A DNA stretch of 64,000 nucleotides, from NCBI RefSeq assembly GCF_039793925.1, contig NZ_JBAMME010000130.1, forward strand, positions 62,001 through 126,000, read 5' to 3'. Each line of letters begins with the position of its first letter. Within the stretch, counting starts at the first letter, position 1. The notes below the pieces were generated by a model. The model worked only from the letters and a program-made list of their open reading frames with translations, had not been told where the DNA came from and did no database searches. The translations under genes were made by a program, and so were the position numbers. The DNA is from Thermogutta sp039793925 (GTDB lineage: Bacteria > Planctomycetota > Planctomycetia > Pirellulales > Thermoguttaceae). This document shows, in pieces, positions 25,979 to 35,962 of this stretch.

Positions 25979-27118
25979 ATGGACGGCGATTCTATCGGCA
26001 AAGCCGCGTTTTGTGGGAAACCTCCTGAAACACCTGGCACATTCCAGCCGATGGCCAAAGCACGTGCACCAAGATGGACGACCCGCGCTACCCCTCAGGA
26101 TCAGCGTGGAATGACCCAGATAGAGCTATGGTGCGTCGTCCTCATTATTGGTACTCTTATCAGTCTGCTTTTACCAGCGGTCCAAGCCTGTCGGGAAATT
26201 GCCCGCAGCGCCCAGTGTCAGCACCAGTTGCTCCAATTGGGACTTGCCATCCGGAATTACGAAACAATTCACGGCCGATTTCCCGCCGGCGTCGTGGAGC
26301 CAAGCGGCCCGGTTCGCAACGTGCCGATTGGTTATCACCATAATTGGCTGATCGCTGTGGTGCCCTGGATAGACCCGGTCCCCGGCCGAATGATCCGGGC
26401 CGATTTGAGTGTTTACGACTCGGAGAACCTCGCAATACTAGGTGCTAAGGCAGGTTACAACTGGCCACTTCTGTGTCCCTCATCGGTCTACAGAGGCATC
26501 AGTCCCAGCTATGCAGGATGCCACGGCCAGGAAGACAAGCCCATCGACGAGAGCGATCATGGAGTTTTTGTGCGAAATCGGTTCTTCCGGGTCGACGAGA
26601 TCACCGACGGATGCGGTCACACGATCTTTCTCGGTGAAAAATTGCCTCTAGGGCTTGAATGGGGCTGGCTGAGCGGAACACGCGCAACACTTCGTAATGC
26701 GGGATTATCCCTTGAGAAGTTCTCTCATCGCACTGCGCCTCGTTACGAGTCTTACTCTGTCACAACAGAAGAAGTCATTCGAATCATCCAAAATCCCGAA
26801 CCGGAAGACGTGCAACGATTCTGGACTTCCTGCCGCGGGGATCGCGACATTCGGGAAGTGCTCCCAAACATCCTGGCCCACATTCCAGAGGGCCCGCCCA
26901 CAACCCCCGAAGTCAAACAGTCCTTGCTGGAGATCCTGGGTTCTCTTCCCGAAGGCGGTCCAATTATCGGTGGATTCGGGTCCGCACATCCCGGCGGCGT
27001 CAATTTCCTGTTCGGGGATTTATCCGCGAGAAAATTGCGATTCGACATCGAACAAAAAGTTCTTAAGAGTCTGGCGCATCGGAGTGATGGAGAAGGCACT
27101 GACGACGCATTGCGCTAA
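25979..27118 (+). CDS. DUF1559 prepilin-like protein
   Basis: DUF1559 proteins are very abundant in planctomycetes and carry a prepilin N-terminus. Here the motif is RGMTQIELWCVVLIIGTLIS, with a cleavage Gly and Glu at +5, followed by LLPAVQACREIARSAQCQHQ and the conserved GLAIRNYETIHGRFPAG. A C-terminal AHPGGVNFLFGD matches the H-X9-D(G) motif of the family, but the usual Gly after Asp is Leu. The start is uncertain: ATG 25979 follows GGGAGGA (11 bases) and gives an unusually long 45-residue leader; ATG 26051 gives a more normal leader but lacks a ribosome binding site. A long insertion (about 100 residues, including TTEEVIRIIQNPEPEDVQRF) precedes the C-terminal motif. The role is unknown. 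Confidence 0.85.
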   Translation: MDGDSIGKAAFCGKPPETPGTFQPMAKARAPRWTTRATPQDQRGMTQIELWCVVLIIGTLISLLLPAVQACREIARSAQCQHQLLQLGLAIRNYETIHGRFPAGVVEPSGPVRNVPIGYHHNWLIAVVPWIDPVPGRMIRADLSVYDSENLAILGAKAGYNWPLLCPSSVYRGISPSYAGCHGQEDKPIDESDHGVFVRNRFFRVDEITDGCGHTIFLGEKLPLGLEWGWLSGTRATLRNAGLSLEKFSHRTAPRYESYSVTTEEVIRIIQNPEPEDVQRFWTSCRGDRDIREVLPNILAHIPEGPPTTPEVKQSLLEILGSLPEGGPIIGGFGSAHPGGVNFLFGDLSARKLRFDIEQKVLKSLAHRSDGEGTDDALR

Positions 27119-27185
27119 AAGGCCGACATCGCCGCCAAACATATCCGGGATGTGAGGGCGACCGAGTGAACATGGGAGACAAACC

Positions 27186-28115
27186 ATGAAGCGGAAAAAG
27201 GTTCGCGGCTTTACACTAGTCGAACTTCTTGTGGTGATTGCTATTATTGGGATATTGATTGCACTGAGCCTGCCCGCCATTCAGGCCTCTCGGGAGACGG
27301 CTCGGCGAGCTCAGTGCTCCCAGCATCTATCTCAGATCGGATTGGCATTGTCCCGGTACTACGCCGGCTACGAATGCTTTCCCGCCGGTGTTGTCAACGA
27401 CACGGCACCGATTCGCAATGAGCCTGCGGGCCAGCATATTGGTTGGATTTGTCCACTGCTTCCGTATCTTGATGCGGAAATCTATTATCGAAAGCTCGAT
27501 TTATCGAAAGGTGTGTACGATCCCAAGAACGACGCTGTTCGAACCACAACTTTGATCTCGGTCGTTTGTCCCTCTTTTCCCCGCACGCAAGTCGCTGCAG
27601 CGAAATGGGCACCGTCCAACTATGCGGGGTGTTACCATCATGAAGAGTCTCCCATCGATTCCAACACGCAGGGAGCTTTCGTACTCAACCGCTGGCTGAA
27701 AGAAGACGATTTTCCCGACGGTGTCACCTACACGCTTTTCGTGTCGGAGAAAGGGGTTGATCCAGATGATCTGGGATGGGCCTCCGGAACTCGGGCGACC
27801 CTTCGGAATACCGGTAAGCTGCCGAGTATTTGGGGAACAAAATCCGCGGTTTCTAGTCCTCTTGAGAAAAAACCGGGGGCGGTGGCGGTCCATTCTCAAC
27901 AAGCGGCAGAAAAGACGGCCGATGATGCTGCCCCCTCCCCTGAGAAATCTTTGCCCGTTTTTGTGGGCGGCTTCTCCACAATGCATCCCGCGGTCATCCA
28001 AACTCTCATGGGGATGCAAACGGTTAAGCCCATCGGGCTGAATGTGGATCCCCGGGTGTGGCGCCAACTAGCCAATCGCGCCGACGGGGCACTTCCGGAA
28101 GTGTTTGAGCCGTAG
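27186..28115 (+). CDS. DUF1559 prepilin-like protein, paralogue of the preceding gene
   Basis: A 309-residue protein with a perfect prepilin N-terminus (RGFTLVELLVVIAIIGILIA, cleavage before Phe, Glu at +5) and the DUF1559 sequence LPAIQASRETARRAQCSQHL. The ligand-domain segments QHIGWICPLLPYLDAEIYYR, VVCPSFPRTQVAA and LGWASGTRATLRNTG align with the paralogue upstream (ESPIDSNTQGAFVLNRW versus KPIDESDHGVFVRNRF). The C-terminal H-X9-DG motif is degenerate (MHPAVIQTLMGMQ). GGGAGA precedes the ATG. It is the last gene of the operon before a 168-base gap. Confidence 0.9.
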   Translation: MKRKKVRGFTLVELLVVIAIIGILIALSLPAIQASRETARRAQCSQHLSQIGLALSRYYAGYECFPAGVVNDTAPIRNEPAGQHIGWICPLLPYLDAEIYYRKLDLSKGVYDPKNDAVRTTTLISVVCPSFPRTQVAAAKWAPSNYAGCYHHEESPIDSNTQGAFVLNRWLKEDDFPDGVTYTLFVSEKGVDPDDLGWASGTRATLRNTGKLPSIWGTKSAVSSPLEKKPGAVAVHSQQAAEKTADDAAPSPEKSLPVFVGGFSTMHPAVIQTLMGMQTVKPIGLNVDPRVWRQLANRADGALPEVFEP

Positions 28116-28283
28116 TACACAGTGCGCTTTTGCGGAAGTTTCCACCCGCCGGGACTCAGCAAAATCCTTTTGCCAGGTTCCTTTTTATGTCCTAACTTTT
28201 CTGTAGACAAACGGATGGCTCTCCGTGTGACGCCGGCACAACAGCGGCTGCGATTGTCGAAAGTGTGGCAGTAGGAGCATGCA

Positions 28284-29210
28284 ATGACGCTGGCCACTGC
28301 AAAATCTTTTGAAAAAATTCTTGCCAATGCCAATTTACCGGCACTTCCCCAAAGTGCCATTCACGTGTTGCAGGTCTCCCAGGATCCGGATGCCGGACCG
28401 GTGGAATACGCCATTCCAATTGAAACCGATCCTGGTTTAACTGGACAGGTCCTCCGGTTCGTGAACTCCTCTTATTTCGGATTTTCCCGAGAAATTTCCA
28501 GTGTTCGGCTAGCAATCACGCTGGTTGGTGTGAAAACAATCAAGAACTTTGTGCTCTGGTCCGCTGTTTTCAGCCTGATGCCCAGCCCCAAGTGCGGTCC
28601 ATTTGACCTGCGAACACTGTGGCAGGACTCTCTCCGGCGCGCATTATTCGCCCGAGAAATGGGCAAGCTCTGCCAGCTCAAAGATTCCGAAGAGCTGTTT
28701 GCGGCAGCACTTCTCCAGGATATGGCAGTCCCCTTGCTGGCTAAGGAAGACCCCGATCTTTATACGCGGCTGTTGACCGCCCGCAAGCAGGGTCAAAGAC
28801 GCCTTTCCACGGTGGAAATGGCTTGCTGCGGATGGAATCACGCCCAGGCAGCAGCGTGGATTGGCCGACGATGGAATCTTCCCGAGCGCTTCGTTGAATT
28901 GATCGAAAACCATCTCATGGACGTGATGACGTTTCGGCCCAACGAAACCGACCTGGGCTGTGCAATAGTGGCGCTCTCCGCAGCCCTGCCACCGGTGAGC
29001 GACGCGGTATGGCATGAGAAACCGCTCTTCGACGCCGGTTATCGCAAGCTCTTCCGGCAAGGCTTTCCAGAACCTCAAGAGGTTCTGGCAACAGTCGATC
29101 AGGCCTACGCTGAAATTGCACCCCTTCTGCGCATCACCGTCCCCGGCCGATCACTGCTCGAAGTTTACCAGGGCAAAGCCAGCGAAGAGAAGGCCACTCC
29201 AGACGCTTAA
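28284..29210 (+). CDS. HDOD domain protein
   Basis: A 308-residue protein spanned mainly by one HDOD domain: LPALPQSAIHVLQVSQDPDA, then YAIPIETDPGLTGQVLRFVN, SVRLAITLVGVKTIKNFVL and LFAAALLQDMAVPLLAKEDP. HDOD domains resemble HD phosphohydrolases but usually lack catalytic activity and act as signalling or scaffold modules; the HD pair is replaced here (LLQDMA). There is no GGDEF, EAL or receiver domain. The ATG at 28284 follows GGAG by seven bases. It is 168 bases after the pseudopilin operon and could be a regulator of it, but a separate promoter cannot be excluded. Confidence 0.9.
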   Translation: MTLATAKSFEKILANANLPALPQSAIHVLQVSQDPDAGPVEYAIPIETDPGLTGQVLRFVNSSYFGFSREISSVRLAITLVGVKTIKNFVLWSAVFSLMPSPKCGPFDLRTLWQDSLRRALFAREMGKLCQLKDSEELFAAALLQDMAVPLLAKEDPDLYTRLLTARKQGQRRLSTVEMACCGWNHAQAAAWIGRRWNLPERFVELIENHLMDVMTFRPNETDLGCAIVALSAALPPVSDAVWHEKPLFDAGYRKLFRQGFPEPQEVLATVDQAYAEIAPLLRITVPGRSLLEVYQGKASEEKATPDA

Positions 29211-29363
29211 CTGCTTGCTCAACAAACGGGAAATACCTCTGGAGAAAATGAATCGGAAATGGTGTCCGATGCATTTTTCGTTCTGTCTCGCGATCTGCGC
29301 TCCCGGGATGAAGCGAGAATAATTGCCATAAAGTCCTCGTGGTGAAAACCCTGCCTGGTGGGA

Positions 29364-30440
29364 TTAGCCTGAACCCTCCAGCCGAAAAGGGACAGGATGT
29401 AAGCCCACGGGTCCGGCATCGGTGAGCAACGTTTGGCCATACATGTCAAATTCGCGCCGGATATACCCCAAGCCCACAGCCCAATCAGTCCCGGGTAAAG
29501 GGGCCACGGAAGTCAGCCATCCCGCCCTCTTGCCACCGACGAGAATCTCCGAACCGGCAGCGAAATGGGTGCCTGCGGGAAAACTCAGCCCCCGCAGTCG
29601 CCAGTTGATATGCCCTCGGGAAACAATTCGAGCCACCACTTCCTGTCCCGGATAACACCCCTTGTTAAGTCCGATAATGCGTTCATCATCGGTTACTTCG
29701 GGGCCCAACCTTTCTTCGGTTACGTCCTGGCCGTAAATCCACATGCCGAAGAGAATCCGCAGCCACTCGCATTCATTCTGGGACACAACGCAAGCGGCTG
29801 TTCGAAGCAGTGACGACACGTGGGTTTCGTGCGACCTTGGCAAGACGAGTTGCAAACTGGGCGCCAGGCGCTGGTCAAATCGCCTCGCCCAGGCTTCGGC
29901 TTCCCTTTCAAGCGCGAAGTTGGCCGGTGAAGAAACCGCTCGTGGATCCTGCGTCTTTGACCAACCCAGATCAAGCCGCGTTTCCGCAAGTCCAGCGGAA
30001 TTGTCCGAAAATTGTAGCTGTGATTTTGCTATGCCACGGACAGCGAATTCGGCGTCCTTCCCCACTAGAAGGATTTTTCGCCAGTGCTGTGAAGAGTCCT
30101 GAATCTCCAGGCGTTCTCGGATGTGGAACCATTCAAGATGTTGGACGAGCCTCTCGGACTGTGCGGACTCGGTTTCGAGAATCCAACCATCCCCTCGCTT
30201 CCAACCTGTCGCGGCGGCCTTCACATGTCCTTTGGCATCCAGAAAGAGCATGCGTCGGCCGACTCCGCTCGGCAGCCCCCGCAGCGGCGCTGTGGAGACC
30301 CGATGGAGAAAATCATCGGCGTCCGGGCCGGCAACGAGAATTTCCGCCTGGTGCCAATGTTCAATCGCGAGGCACGATGGCAGTTCTCGAACAGCCCGCG
30401 CTATGATTTCCACATGTCGGTCGAAGCCGTCACTCGTCAT
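29364..30440 (-). CDS. ygfZ: YgfZ-type folate-binding protein (GcvT-like, iron-sulfur cluster maintenance)
   Basis: A 358-residue member of the GcvT/YgfZ family. The signature KGCYPGQEVVARIVSRG is intact; its Cys is the key residue of YgfZ, which uses tetrahydrofolate to help assemble or repair some Fe-S enzymes. N-terminal parts match the aminomethyltransferase fold (AEILVAGPDADDFLHRVSTA), and the C-terminal barrel contains SEILVGGKRAGWLTSVAPLP. AAGGAGG lies four bases before the ATG. It is divergent from an IscA/ErpA gene across a 366-base spacer, which supports the Fe-S link. Confidence 0.88.
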   Translation of the reverse strand: MTSDGFDRHVEIIARAVRELPSCLAIEHWHQAEILVAGPDADDFLHRVSTAPLRGLPSGVGRRMLFLDAKGHVKAAATGWKRGDGWILETESAQSERLVQHLEWFHIRERLEIQDSSQHWRKILLVGKDAEFAVRGIAKSQLQFSDNSAGLAETRLDLGWSKTQDPRAVSSPANFALEREAEAWARRFDQRLAPSLQLVLPRSHETHVSSLLRTAACVVSQNECEWLRILFGMWIYGQDVTEERLGPEVTDDERIIGLNKGCYPGQEVVARIVSRGHINWRLRGLSFPAGTHFAAGSEILVGGKRAGWLTSVAPLPGTDWAVGLGYIRREFDMYGQTLLTDAGPVGLHPVPFRLEGSG

Positions 30441-30806
30441 CGTACCTCCTTGAGTTGCCCAGAGAACTCACGCTCTGGTTAGTTCATAGCCGCGCCAGCT
30501 AAAAAACATTCACAGGACGGAGCCAGCCCCCCCAGAAGATTGAACCCGTGCAGCCAGACACCGATTAAAACAATTTGGTTTGTGGCAATTGACATTTTTC
30601 AGGCAGCGGTTAGGATAGTCAATGACCAACCTTGTTGGGTACGATCCCGGGGCAAGCAACTGCCTTTTTTGACGCAAGCGGTACTGCGACGACGCTGTCT
30701 CGGCCTGCGATAGACATGTGACTCACCGAAAAGTTAGGTACTGGGTTGGAGGGATGAATCGACGTTAGGGTCTGGACTGAGTTTGCGAATTTAAGAGGAG
30801 TGGAAA
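30441..30806. promoter_or_regulatory. Divergent spacer between ygfZ and the IscA-like gene with a sigma-70-like promoter
   Basis: Within this spacer TTGACA at 30589-30594 and TAGGAT at 30611-30616 are separated by 16 bases, a good promoter for the IscA-like gene, leaving a leader of about 185 bases. No candidate was assigned for ygfZ. No further gene or clear RNA structure was seen. Confidence 0.55.
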
Positions 30807-31145
30807 ATGAGTCAGGTGTTCCTTACTGAAGCGGCTGCCCAAGAGGTCAAGCGTCTTTTGGCGGAAAATCAACTCGCGGCTGACTCGGCCCTCCGCGTCT
30901 CCGTGGTGGGCGGGGGCTGTAGCGGTTTTGAGTACAGATTGGATTTCGAGACGAACCCGGACGCCGCCAGTGACGTCATTTGTGAATCTCACGGCGTCAA
31001 AGTGGTGGTCGACAAGAAAAGCCTTCAGTTCCTGGCCGGCACCACCATCGACTATCAAAATGGCATTCTCCAGCGGGGATTCGTGTTTCACAATCCACTG
31101 GCGGTTCGCACCTGTGGTTGCGGAACGTCGTTCTCTGTGTCCTGA
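30807..31145 (+). CDS. Iron-sulfur cluster carrier, IscA/ErpA family
   Basis: A 112-residue A-type carrier that receives and delivers Fe-S clusters. The three conserved Cys are present: one in GGGCSGFEYRL and two in the C-terminal CGCGTSFSV. VTLTE-like features at the start are MSQVFLTEAAAQEVKRLL. VFHNPLAVRTCGCG is typical of the family. AGAGGAG lies upstream of the ATG. It ends before a strong terminator at 31229-31265, so it is probably monocistronic. It could be ErpA or IscA; the two cannot be told apart here. Confidence 0.95.
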   Translation: MSQVFLTEAAAQEVKRLLAENQLAADSALRVSVVGGGCSGFEYRLDFETNPDAASDVICESHGVKVVVDKKSLQFLAGTTIDYQNGILQRGFVFHNPLAVRTCGCGTSFSVS

Positions 31146-31228
31146 AGGACCACGTGTCTTACCCCGGGAGGATTCCCATTCGCCTTGGGGTTTCTGTCCT
31201 AAGTTACAACACAGCCAAACGAAACCGG

Positions 31229-31265
31229 GCGCAGATCAACGGGACGTTGACCTGCGCTTTTTTTT
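31229..31265 (+). terminator. Rho-independent terminator after the IscA-like gene
   Basis: GCGCAG-A-TCAACG pairs with CGTTGA-C-CTGCGC around a GGA loop (12 base pairs with one A-C mismatch) at 31229-31257 and is followed by eight T residues at 31258-31265. It lies between the convergent IscA-like and mutY genes. Confidence 0.95.
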
Positions 31266-31343
31266 GGCACAAAACGGGATATCTCCTTCCAGCGATTGTT
31301 CGTGCCCGCGCCGCGCCCTCGTGCCTATCCATGAATTTATCCG

Positions 31344-32513
<1,170 letters not shown>

Positions 32514-33213
32514 AGAGTCGAAATTCACTGCCACTGATGCCTGGTTTCCCGCACTGTCAATGCTACTGCTCTTTGCCTTCTTCTCCGAGATCCAAACGTC
32601 TTTGGCGGATCAGCACCCCATCGGTCCTGCGCGCCATGTCCAGGCCCAGTAAGTGGCTGAACCAGCCCCGGCGACTTACGGAGTTTTCAGTTCCAAGTTC
32701 AGGGACCCAATGATGGGAACCGGTGGGGTTGGTTGATCCTCACCCCGATCCAGGACACTTCGAGTAATGCTTCGAGTTTCATTGTATTGAGAGCCCACGA
32801 AAGAGATTGCGATCCCGGCGTATGGAAGGGTCATCCCGATGCGGAAAACAGTTCCGGAGAAGATTTCTCATTCTGCAGGGGCTTGACGCGACTGCGATTT
32901 CCGGCCACTATTTCCCGTTGATAGAGTGCGAAAAAGCGAATCAGGACCCTGCGGCGGATGACGCGATCGGTGGTGGGGTTGGTAGCGCATTGGCGTGTCA
33001 AGACATGGGCGCATGACTGGTGCGGAGGGAGTGTGCGGAGTTGGGGAGGACCACCGGTCCAAAAATACCAACGCCGACGGGCCATTTATGCGGACAGGAC
33101 GAGAATCCTTTGCCAGTGGTTACGGCTTCCGTGTTGCGTCACGAGTCATTTCGCTGCCCCAGCAAGGGACGGGTGAAGTTTCTGAGAGATTCCCTAGACA
33201 CAGGTGATCGACC
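32514..33213. other. 0.7 kb spacer between divergent mutY and rhaB with no supported gene
   Basis: Several open frames under 90 codons are present on both strands, but none shows a family signature or a good ribosome binding site with coherent composition. Promoters for mutY and rhaB should lie here. The stretch may also hold leader RNA or a decayed gene; nothing specific was recognised. Confidence 0.45.
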
Positions 33214-34713
33214 ATGTCCGACAAAGCCTTTCTTGCCATTGATATGGGGGCATCCAGCGGGCGCCACGTGGTAGGCCTGTTTGATGGTCGTCGGGTAAAG
33301 CTGGAAGAAGTTTACAGATTCCAAAATGGGCCGGTGGAAGTGGGAAATCGGCTCTATTGGGATGTGCTTGGCCAGTGGACCCACATCCGAAATGGACTCT
33401 ATGCGGCTGGATCGCGCGTGAACACCACTGTGGCAAGTGTGGGAGTGGACACGTGGGGCGTTGATTTCGGACTGCTCGACCGCAACGATGAACTGCTGGG
33501 CAACCCCTACCACTATCGAGACCACCGCACCGATGGCATGATGGAAAAGGCTTTTCAAATTGTGCCACGGGAGGAAATCTTCCGGCAAACGGGGCTCCAG
33601 TTCATGCAACTGAACACCCTCTATCAACTCCTCGCTATGAAGTTCGGTGGCTCCCCGCTCCTCGACATTGCCGACCGACTTCTCATGATGCCGGATCTCT
33701 TCCACTGGATGTTGACCGGCGAAAAATGCAATGAATTCACCGATGCCACCACCACGCAATTTTTTAATCCTGTGGAGCGTCGGTGGGCGACTGAGTTGCT
33801 TGATCGCTTCGGACTGCCCACGCACATTTTGGGCCCCATCGTACAGCCGGGGACAGTCCTGGGGCCACTTCGGCCGAGTGTCGCGTCCGAGACGGGGCTC
33901 ACGCAGACCCAGGTGGTTTTACCGGGAACGCATGACACAGCGAGTGCCGTCATGGCCGTGCCGGCACGCGAGCATGGGGATGACTGGCCTGACTGGTGTT
34001 ACATCAGCCTGGGGACCTGGGCTCTGATGGGAGTCGAGGTCAAGCAGCCCATCATCACCGAAGAGTCGTTGACCCTCAATTTCACCAACGAGGGCGGTGT
34101 GGGGAATACGATCCGGCTTCTCAAGAACATCACTGGCCTGTGGCTGGTTCAGGAATGTCGGCGAATTTGGAATCAGGCGGGCCGGAGTTGGGACTGGGAA
34201 GATCTCAATCGATTGACGGCCGAGTCGCCGGGGTTGGTCAGTTTCATCGATCCCGATCATTCTATGTTCCTGGCTCCTACCGACATGCCGGAAGCCATTC
34301 GCGAGTTCGTACGTCGCACAGGCCAGTCGGTTCCGTCAACTGAGGGAGCCGTTTTGCGGTGTGCTCTCGACAGCATCGCCATGAAATTCCGGCATGTTCT
34401 GGGAATGTGTGAGAAGCTCATTGGCCGACGGATCGAGGTCATCCACATTGTTGGTGGGGGAACCAAGAATCGGCTATTGTGTCAGGCTGCGGCGGACGCG
34501 TGTGGTCGGCCGGTGCTGGCTGGTCCGGTGGAAGCCACCGCACTTGGGAACATCATGATGCAAGCGGTGGCCGCCGGAGAAGTGGGCAGCATTTCCGAAG
34601 CTCGCGAAATCATCCGGCAAAGCTTCCCGCTCGATGAGTATTTGCCCCAAAACACTGCAGCCTGGGACGAGGCCTTCCCGCGGTTCTTGCAGATCCTGGA
34701 GGCAACTGTGTGA
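33214..34713 (+). CDS. rhaB: Rhamnulokinase
   Basis: A 499-residue FGGY-family carbohydrate kinase that phosphorylates L-rhamnulose. The N-terminus FLAIDMGASSGRHVVGLFDG, then VGVDTWGVDFGLLDRNDELL, GLQFMQLNTLYQLLAM and DATTTQFFNP follow E. coli RhaB in order. The ATP-binding C-terminal half has ISLGTWALMGVE, NFTNEGGVGNTIRLLKNITG, HIVGGGTKNRLLCQAAADAC and AGPVEATALGNIMMQ. AGGTGA precedes the ATG. RhaA and RhaD are not beside it; the next gene is a Gfo/Idh/MocA oxidoreductase 226 bases on. Activity on other ketoses, such as ribulose from the arabinose path, is possible but not shown. Confidence 0.94.
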   Translation: MSDKAFLAIDMGASSGRHVVGLFDGRRVKLEEVYRFQNGPVEVGNRLYWDVLGQWTHIRNGLYAAGSRVNTTVASVGVDTWGVDFGLLDRNDELLGNPYHYRDHRTDGMMEKAFQIVPREEIFRQTGLQFMQLNTLYQLLAMKFGGSPLLDIADRLLMMPDLFHWMLTGEKCNEFTDATTTQFFNPVERRWATELLDRFGLPTHILGPIVQPGTVLGPLRPSVASETGLTQTQVVLPGTHDTASAVMAVPAREHGDDWPDWCYISLGTWALMGVEVKQPIITEESLTLNFTNEGGVGNTIRLLKNITGLWLVQECRRIWNQAGRSWDWEDLNRLTAESPGLVSFIDPDHSMFLAPTDMPEAIREFVRRTGQSVPSTEGAVLRCALDSIAMKFRHVLGMCEKLIGRRIEVIHIVGGGTKNRLLCQAAADACGRPVLAGPVEATALGNIMMQAVAAGEVGSISEAREIIRQSFPLDEYLPQNTAAWDEAFPRFLQILEATV

Positions 34714-34939
34714 CACATCTAGGCATTTGGGTGATGCTGCCTGGCAGTGTTGCACCGCGGCGGGTTTTACTATTGCTCCGCGGAAAGACACGCGAAATAC
34801 AAAAATGTAAAAACCAAAATCGCGGAACATCAGCAGAGTTGTACGGGCATCGGTAAACCTCGACCGCTACAGCCGTTGAAGACAAGCATATCTGTTCTGG
34901 TGACTTGTGCCGGAAGACTCATTGAAGAAGGAGGATGAA

Positions 34940-35962
34940 ATGGTTCGCGTCGGGATCGTGGGCATCGGCTTCATGGGAATGATTCACTATCTGGCTTATC
35001 AAAAGATTAAGGGAGTCAAAGTCACGGCCATCTGTGAAAAGATACCGGAGCGATTGGCTGGAGACTGGCGGTCCATTAAAGGCAATTTCGGACCACCTGG
35101 CCGCAAGATGGACCTGAGAGGAATCGCCAAATACTCTGACATCGCGGAGCTTCTGAAAGATCCCAATGTGGACGTGGTGGATATCTGCCTGCCACCGGCT
35201 CTCCATCCCGAGGCGACCATCGCGGCCCTGGAGGCGGGCAAACATGTGTTTTGCGAAAAGCCCATTGCCCTAACGGTCCAGGCAGCCGACAAAATGGTGA
35301 AGACCGCGGAAAAACGCGGCAAAATACTGCTGATCGGTCATGTGCTCCCCTTTTTCGCGGCTTATCGCTTCGCGTATGATGCCGTCACCAGTGGAAAGTA
35401 CGGAGCCTGCCTGGGGGGCCATTTCAACCGGGTTATTTCCGATCCCCTGTGGCTGAAAGACTTTTATGATCCAAATGTGTGCGGTGGTCCCGCTATCGAT
35501 CTGCACATTCATGATGCTCACTTCATCCGGCTTCTGTTCGGCATGCCGAAAGCCGTGCACAGCGTGGGGCGTATGCGGGGGGAAGTCCCCGAGTATTTCA
35601 GCACTCAGTTCCTCTTCGATGACCCCCGCCTCGTGGTCACGGCAACTAGCGGGGTGATCATGCAGCAGGGCCGGCCCTTCACCAACGGTTACGAGATTCA
35701 TCTGGAAAAAGCAACGCTCGTTTTCGATTCCTGGATGAATATGCCGGTCACAATCCTCACCGAAGACGGGAAAGTAAAACGGCCGAAACTTCCTGCCCGC
35801 GATCCTGTCGATGACTTCGCTGCGGAACTAACGGAGGTGGTCCGCTGCATCAAGAACGGAGAGACATCCATGTTCCTCGATGGTCGTCTGGCGCGGGATG
35901 CCCTGGTCCTGGCTCATCGGGAGATCGAATCTGTCAAACGGCGTCGAGCCGTAAAAGTCTGA
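34940..35962 (+). CDS. Gfo/Idh/MocA-family oxidoreductase, cytoplasmic
   Basis: A 340-residue dehydrogenase without a signal peptide. The NAD-binding MVRVGIVGIGFMGMIHYLAY, VDVVDICLPPALHPEATIAA and the EKP motif HVFCEKPIAL are intact, and the C-terminal domain has the conserved GGPAIDLHIHDAHFIRLLFG, with His residues of the active-site helix. GGAGG lies six bases before the ATG; a GTG at 34907 further upstream is less likely. Members act on sugars, inositols or their derivatives; the substrate is not predictable. Its position after rhaB suggests a role in deoxysugar or sugar catabolism. Confidence 0.93.
   Translation: MVRVGIVGIGFMGMIHYLAYQKIKGVKVTAICEKIPERLAGDWRSIKGNFGPPGRKMDLRGIAKYSDIAELLKDPNVDVVDICLPPALHPEATIAALEAGKHVFCEKPIALTVQAADKMVKTAEKRGKILLIGHVLPFFAAYRFAYDAVTSGKYGACLGGHFNRVISDPLWLKDFYDPNVCGGPAIDLHIHDAHFIRLLFGMPKAVHSVGRMRGEVPEYFSTQFLFDDPRLVVTATSGVIMQQGRPFTNGYEIHLEKATLVFDSWMNMPVTILTEDGKVKRPKLPARDPVDDFAAELTEVVRCIKNGETSMFLDGRLARDALVLAHREIESVKRRRAVKV

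Noticed and set aside
32831..33085. Minus-strand frame of 84 codons in the mutY-rhaB spacer
   Set aside because: Arg/Pro-rich, no family, and many such short frames occur in this GC-rich spacer on both strands.
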